Source of the DNA: Streptomyces sp. NRRL F-4489
GTDB taxonomy: Bacteria; Actinomycetota; Actinomycetes; Streptomycetales; Streptomycetaceae
DNA length: 18,546 bases
Reading direction: 5' to 3'
NCBI RefSeq assembly: GCF_001509485.1
Contig: NZ_LLZI01000015.1
Coordinates: forward strand, 1 to 18,546
The notes under the pieces were generated by a model. It made no database searches. It worked only from the letters and a program-made list of their open reading frames with translations, and was not told the DNA's origin. Positions 15,701-18,546 of the stretch are shown here, piece by piece (the first letter of the stretch is position 1; every line of letters starts with the position of its first letter). Both the position numbers and the translations under genes were made by a program.

Positions 15701-17402
15701 CGCGGGCCCGCTCGGTGGCCCGGCGGGCGTCCTCGCGGGCCGCGTCCCAGGCGGCCACGGCGGTCTTCTCGGCGTCCGAGGCGGCGAGCGCGGCGCGGGC
15801 CGGGTCGGCGTCGTGGGCGGCGCCGTCGAGCCAGCCGGCCCGGACCGCCTCCTCGGTCTCCTGGGCGACCTCGGCGAGCCGCTGCTTGAGGTGCTCGGCC
15901 TCGCTGCGGGCGCGCTGGGCGCGGGTGGCGGCGGAGGTGGCGTCGCGGTGCGCCGACTCGCCGGCCTCCTGGAGGGCGGCGGACCGCTCCTCCTCCTCGT
16001 TGGCGACCCGCTCCCCGGCCTCGGCGGCGCTGTGCAGGGCGCGTACGAGGTCGGCGGCGGCGGTGGCGCGGGCGGCCAGGGCCGGGGCGGCGTCCCGTTC
16101 GGCCTCGCGGATGGCGGCGGCGACGCGGGCGGAGCGGTCGGCGGCGGCGCGGTGGCGCAGCGCGATCTCGGCGGCCTGCCAGGCGCTGTGCAGCGTCCGG
16201 GCGTCGTTGAGCTCGCGGCGCTGGGCGGCGGCGCCCTTCTCGGCGGCGGCCAGGGCCAGCGAGGCGTGGCGGTAGGCGAGTTCGGCGGAGACCAGGGCGC
16301 GGCGCTCGCGGGTGCGCTCGGCGTCGGTGACGCGGTGCGCGGCGCCGGCCACCGCCTCGGCCAGCTCGGCGGCCCGGCCGCGCTCCTCGGTGCCGCGGGC
16401 GTGCAGCCGCTGGGCCAGGGCGCGGGTGCGGCGCTCGGCGCCGGCGTGCACCTCGCGGGCCCGGTCGCGGGCCTCGGCGGCCTCGGCGATCCGGGCGAGG
16501 AGGTCCAGGGAGCCGGCGGTGAAGTCGCGTTCGGCGGTGAGCTCGGCGCGCCGGCCGAGTTTGTGGGCGAAGCCGTGGACGAGGTCGGCGAGGCCGTCGG
16601 TGTCGCGGGTGTCGGTGACGGCGCGCAGCAGCAGGTCGGTGAAGTCGGAGTCGTTCTTGACCGCGAAGAGGCCGGCCGCCTCGCCCTCGTCGGCGTTCAT
16701 CTCGCGCTGGTAGCGGAAGAGTTCGGGGTCCAGGCCGAGGTCGCCGAGGTGTTCGTTCCAGCGCTCGTGGACCTCTTCCCAGACCACGTCCAGATTGGGG
16801 TAGTTCTTGCCGGCCTCGGTGAGGGCGTCGCGGAAGCCCTTCATGGTGCGGCGCCGGCCGTGCGCGCCGGAGCTGCCCTCGCCCTGCTCGGCGCGCGGGC
16901 GGACGAGGGTGGCCTCGGCGACCGGCAGGGAGTCCAGGCTCATACCCGGGCCGGGCCGGAAGCTGTACCACGCCTCGGCGAACTTGCGGGGGTCGTTGGA
17001 GACCTGGCGGCCGCGCCATTCGCTGACCTTGCCGACGACGACGGTCTCGCCGGTGAGGACGTGCTGCCATTCCAGGGCGACGTGGCCGCAGTCGTCGGCC
17101 AGCAGGAATTTGCGGAGCACGCCGGAGCTGGCGCCGCCGAGGGTGTTGCGGTGGCCGGGCAGCATCACCGAGAAGATCAGCTTGAGCAGGACGGACTTGC
17201 CGCCGCCGTTCTCCAGGAAGAGCACGCCGGCCGGGGCCGGGCGGCGCGGCGGGCCGGCCGGTTCGTCCTCGAAGAAGTCCGCCTGCGCCGGGGCGGGCTG
17301 GGGCACCGGCGCGCCGACCCCGCGCAGGTCCAGGACGGTGTCGGCGTAGCGCGCACCGGCGGGCCCGATGGAGTAGAGGCGGACCCGGGACAGCTCGTAC
17401 AT
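12729..17402 (-). CDS. SMC/MukB/JetC-like coiled-coil ATPase
   Basis: A 1557-residue SMC-type ATPase. The N-terminal head half carries Walker A ENGGGKS (64-70). Long Ala/Glu/Arg-rich coiled-coil arms span about 300-660 and 800-1370 and enclose a globular hinge-like segment (about 685-785, including a GVPALPGWRYLAQSVDP stretch). The C-terminal head half has the ABC signature FSGGQL (Ser1415) and Walker B LFLDNP (Asp1452, then Asn1453 where SMC proteins have Glu). Proteins of this shape entrap or extrude DNA as MukBEF/MksBEF condensins or as the JetABC core of Wadjet plasmid defence. The start ATG 17402 follows a modest GAGAG site and gives the typical first beta-strand. A probable KITE partner lies 56 bases upstream. 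The gene ends at a convergent terminator, with no JetD-like gene after it. Whether it is a housekeeping condensin or defence is not settled; a distant match to COG4913/TIGR02680-type ATPases is my expectation, untested. Confidence 0.85.
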   Translation of the reverse strand: MYELSRVRLYSIGPAGARYADTVLDLRGVGAPVPQPAPAQADFFEDEPAGPPRRPAPAGVLFLENGGGKSVLLKLIFSVMLPGHRNTLGGASSGVLRKFLLADDCGHVALEWQHVLTGETVVVGKVSEWRGRQVSNDPRKFAEAWYSFRPGPGMSLDSLPVAEATLVRPRAEQGEGSSGAHGRRRTMKGFRDALTEAGKNYPNLDVVWEEVHERWNEHLGDLGLDPELFRYQREMNADEGEAAGLFAVKNDSDFTDLLLRAVTDTRDTDGLADLVHGFAHKLGRRAELTAERDFTAGSLDLLARIAEAAEARDRAREVHAGAERRTRALAQRLHARGTEERGRAAELAEAVAGAAHRVTDAERTRERRALVSAELAYRHASLALAAAEKGAAAQRRELNDARTLHSAWQAAEIALRHRAAADRSARVAAAIREAERDAAPALAARATAAADLVRALHSAAEAGERVANEEEERSAALQEAGESAHRDATSAATRAQRARSEAEHLKQRLAEVAQETEEAVRAGWLDGAAHDADPARAALAASDAEKTAVAAWDAAREDARRATERAREAAARHSAAELAAARAEDAAQAAERAHDAERRAAESIGAEPRLAELLGLPEASGLPLPGPRTADGAGPSAGTARRTGGPLTAEEVDRAADALRELLDDGVAAAERQLFDLRTAAADDARILGALGDGGLLPPGPDVLAAVEYLGEHGVPALPGWRYLAQSVDPADHARVLAARPELVDGVIITDPDTHARAREVLSQAALLPRSTVAVGTAAALLAPTPPQDAEDTGVFLVPPNPAMHDESAADEERRALRARATARDEEIRALAARLGQDRALAARLASWRAGCPAGRLAELAEAAAAARTAAEEAAAELAEARAARAETEETAAEATRVRDERQEAAQRARRTADLLAGLAHRLRERAGWQSRMRELADEAAEFEARAEECVDRARAADEDRRAAQRAADDARRTARALRAERAEIAGVPDDLGDAPEAPTASLPALREAYRAASQLYEKVGVGADLRAEQARAEGDESAALAELNRLTNKVRTRAEQLLQSPDAADGPSRQAAAARAESLVQMLESRASAASEQLGRLRGEAERLAPADGEAHTELPEELVPADAEGAKELLRTANAELATATEALAAARDGHEELLRAHRAAEDAAGGFDETAALLRDLLRDHPDAEEGTEAPADPYPGSPAEARQAAAESRRSLRGCAADLSAAEAAVREAADVLVRHANSTRYEQVRTPARQQIRELPAAALPDHAAKWAEAFAPRLRVLTDELAQLERNRDSIVDRLRGLVESSLTTLRSAQRLSRLPEGLGEWSGQEFLRIRFEDPDQATLTERLGEVIDEATRAAVRKNSDLRRDGMSLLLRGVHAALQPRGVAVEILKPDAVLRAERVPVGQMGDVFSGGQLLTAAIALYCTMAALRSNDRGRDKQRHAGTLFLDNPIGRANATYLLELQRAVADALGVQLLYTTGLFDTTALAEFPLVIRLRNDADLRAGLKYISVEEHLRPGLPQVDPAAETVHGQITATRMYRRPDQGAEAGVPAGG

Positions 17403-17458
17403 GGCGGACTCTCGTTGGTGGTGGTGGGTGGGTCGGTGGGCGGGCGCGGGCGCGGTGG

Positions 17459-18433
17459 TCAGCCGGAGTGGAACGGCAGGCCGGCCTCGGCGACGAGGTC
17501 GAGGTCGTCGCTCTCCTCGCCGGGCAGCAGGGTGGCGGTGCCGTCGGAGACCGGGACGATGCCCAGCTCCAGCAGTTCGGCCATGGCGGCGGTGCCGGCC
17601 ATGTCGCGGACCTGGAGCTGGTAGCGGGCGGTGGTGCGGTAGGCGCCGCCGGCGTCGTCGCCGGTGCGCTGGAGGAAACCGGAGTCGACGAGGAAGGCGA
17701 CGGCCTTGGCGATGATGCCGGTGGTGGAACCGGCCAGCCGGCGGGCGTCCTTGGTGGCGCCGGTGGCGCTGCGCCGGGCGTAGACCCGCCAGGCGGACTC
17801 CAGGCCGGGGGCGCCGGTGGCCGGGTCGGTGTTCTCGCCGTCCTGCTCGGCGCGCTCCTCCAGGCGGCGGCACGCCTGGCGGACGAAGGCGTCGACGCCG
17901 TTGACGGTGATCCGGCCGATGTAGCCGTCGTCGGCCAGGTCCTCGGGGCGGGGGAACGCCAGGGCGGCGATGGCCAGATGGGCCAGGCCGTGCAGGAAGC
18001 GGTCGGCGGAGTCGGCGGAGGCGCGGCGGGCGTAGTCGCCCATGCGGACCGCGAAGACGGAGTCCTCGGCGGCGGTGACGGCCATCCCGGCGCGGGTGGA
18101 GACCTCCAGGACGATCAGGCCGAGGCCGCCGGCGACGGCGTCGGCGAGCCGGGCGAAGGGGGGCTCGTCCCGATAGCGGCGGAGCAGGTCGGCGTAGTCG
18201 GCGTCGCGGGCCGGCAGCAGCTTGGGCTGGAGGCCGTAGGAGACCAGCCGGGCGGCGTCGGCGGCGTCGGCCGGGGTGACCGCGGGGGTGCGGGGCGGCT
18301 CGCCGGGCGTCTCCGGGGCGGGGCCGGCCGGGGCCGGGTGGGGGGCGCCGGCCGGCGCGCCCCAGGCCGCCTCGCCGGTGCCGGGCGCCGGGGCGGCGGG
18401 CTGCGGCGCCTCGCCGGCGTCGTACTGGGTCAC
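17459..18433 (-). CDS. Probable MukE/MksE/JetB-like (KITE) subunit
   Basis: A 324-residue protein directly upstream of the SMC-like gene. The first 50 or so residues are Ala/Pro/Gly-rich and disordered. A winged-helix-like body follows: LLRRYRDEPPFARLADAVAGGLGLIVLEVS, then a helical middle, then GATKDARRLAGSTTGIIAKAVAFLVDSGFLQR, like the C-terminal winged helix of DUF4194/MukE proteins. The assignment rests on position and fold-like pattern rather than on a diagnostic motif. In MukBEF and Wadjet complexes this subunit dimerises and binds the kleisin and DNA. A GTG start at 18433 is preceded by AAGGAG with eight bases spacing. The gene probably forms an operon with the ATPase; a kleisin-like gene would be expected to its right, outside the window. 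Confidence 0.65.
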   Translation of the reverse strand: MTQYDAGEAPQPAAPAPGTGEAAWGAPAGAPHPAPAGPAPETPGEPPRTPAVTPADAADAARLVSYGLQPKLLPARDADYADLLRRYRDEPPFARLADAVAGGLGLIVLEVSTRAGMAVTAAEDSVFAVRMGDYARRASADSADRFLHGLAHLAIAALAFPRPEDLADDGYIGRITVNGVDAFVRQACRRLEERAEQDGENTDPATGAPGLESAWRVYARRSATGATKDARRLAGSTTGIIAKAVAFLVDSGFLQRTGDDAGGAYRTTARYQLQVRDMAGTAAMAELLELGIVPVSDGTATLLPGEESDDLDLVAEAGLPFHSG

Positions 18434-18441
18434 GGGGCAAG

Positions 18442-18447
18442 CTCCTT
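18442..18447 (-). promoter_or_regulatory. Ribosome binding site of the KITE-like gene
   Basis: AAGGAG on the minus strand, eight bases before the GTG at 18433. This supports a GTG start that would otherwise be doubtful. Confidence 0.7.
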
Positions 18448-18502
18448 GCGGGGGGCGGTCGGGGATATCGCGCGGCGCGGGGGGGGCGGGGCGGGCGCTA
18501 TT

Positions 18503-18514
18503 GGGGGGGGGGGG
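18503..18514. repeat. Homopolymer run of twelve G (C on the minus strand)
   Basis: Twelve consecutive G residues lie 69-81 bases upstream of the KITE-like gene, so read as poly-C in its leader or promoter region. Runs of this length are prone to slippage during replication and also to sequencing error. No gene is seen between 18434 and 18546. Confidence 0.75.
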
Positions 18515-18519
18515 TGTGG

Positions 18520-18534
18520 GGCCGGCGTCCGGCC
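18520..18534 (-). terminator. Small hairpin at the right edge
   Basis: GGCCGG, loop CGT, CCGGCC: six perfect pairs with a three-base loop, next to the poly-G run. It could be the end of a minus-strand gene lying to the right of the window, or part of the leader of the SMC operon. Low certainty. Confidence 0.25.
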
Positions 18535-18546
18535 GCCTCCGGGCGG

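Noticed and set aside
13600..16600. Recurring GCCTCGGCGG-like words resembling a repeat array or CRISPR
   Set aside because: These are irregular codon repeats for Ala/Glu/Arg in the coiled coil, without constant repeat length or unique spacers.
12804..17624. Plus-strand open frame of about 1600 codons opposite the SMC-like gene
   Set aside because: It is an antisense shadow: in very G+C-rich DNA stop codons are rare on all frames, and its translation is a Gly/Val/Gln-rich sequence without domains, while the minus strand carries intact SMC motifs.
12729..18433. A complete Wadjet defence system
   Set aside because: Only two components are visible; the JetA-like gene is not in the window and no JetD follows, so a full defence system cannot be claimed.
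17403..18440. Upstream extension of the SMC-like frame to 18440
   Set aside because: The extra residues are Arg/Pro-rich and lie in a different frame over the well-formed KITE-like gene. The MYELSRVRLY start at 17402 gives the expected first strand of the ATPase head.

Overview
The window looks like a piece of a Streptomyces (or very close actinomycete) chromosome. Base composition is extremely G+C rich, with G or C at almost every third codon position. Genes carry purine-rich Shine-Dalgarno sites and GTG/ATG starts. A four-part conservon (sensor kinase, roadblock protein, DUF742 protein, Ras-like GTPase) is present, which is a hallmark of these bacteria. I saw no rRNA, tRNA, CRISPR array, transposase, integrase or attachment site. 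The organism call is an inference from composition and gene content.

Left part (1-5500, plus strand): a cytoplasmic GH31 alpha-glucosidase-like enzyme preceded by a possible PhoP direct-repeat site; a VanX-type D-Ala-D-Ala dipeptidase carrying an export signal; and an EAL-CBS-GGDEF protein whose EAL half has lost key catalytic residues. Strong hairpins separate the last two genes and close the block at 5518-5580.

Middle part (5581-10841, minus strand): a conservon transcribed in the order cvnA-cvnB-cvnC-(epoxide hydrolase)-cvnD. cvnA and cvnB overlap by four bases and cvnC follows after 31 bases. An alpha/beta hydrolase with epoxide-hydrolase active-site residues then intervenes, and cvnD lies about 200 bases further on with its own leader. 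The cvnA start is preceded by a perfect 14-base palindrome flanked by direct repeats.

Right-middle part (10842-12728, plus strand): a 367-base divergent spacer, a small two-helix membrane protein, a repeat-rich spacer with a 13-base direct repeat at 21-base spacing, an IclR-family regulator, and a bidirectional terminator.

Right end (12729-18546, minus strand): a 1557-residue SMC/MukB/JetC-like coiled-coil ATPase (unusual Walker B, D-N instead of D-E) preceded by a probable MukE/MksE/JetB-like partner. A kleisin-like (MukF/MksF/JetA) gene would be expected just beyond the right edge. No JetD-type nuclease follows the ATPase: the next gene is a convergent regulator. This locus is either a nuclease-less Mks-like condensin or a rearranged Wadjet-like system, and it is the most interesting part of the window.
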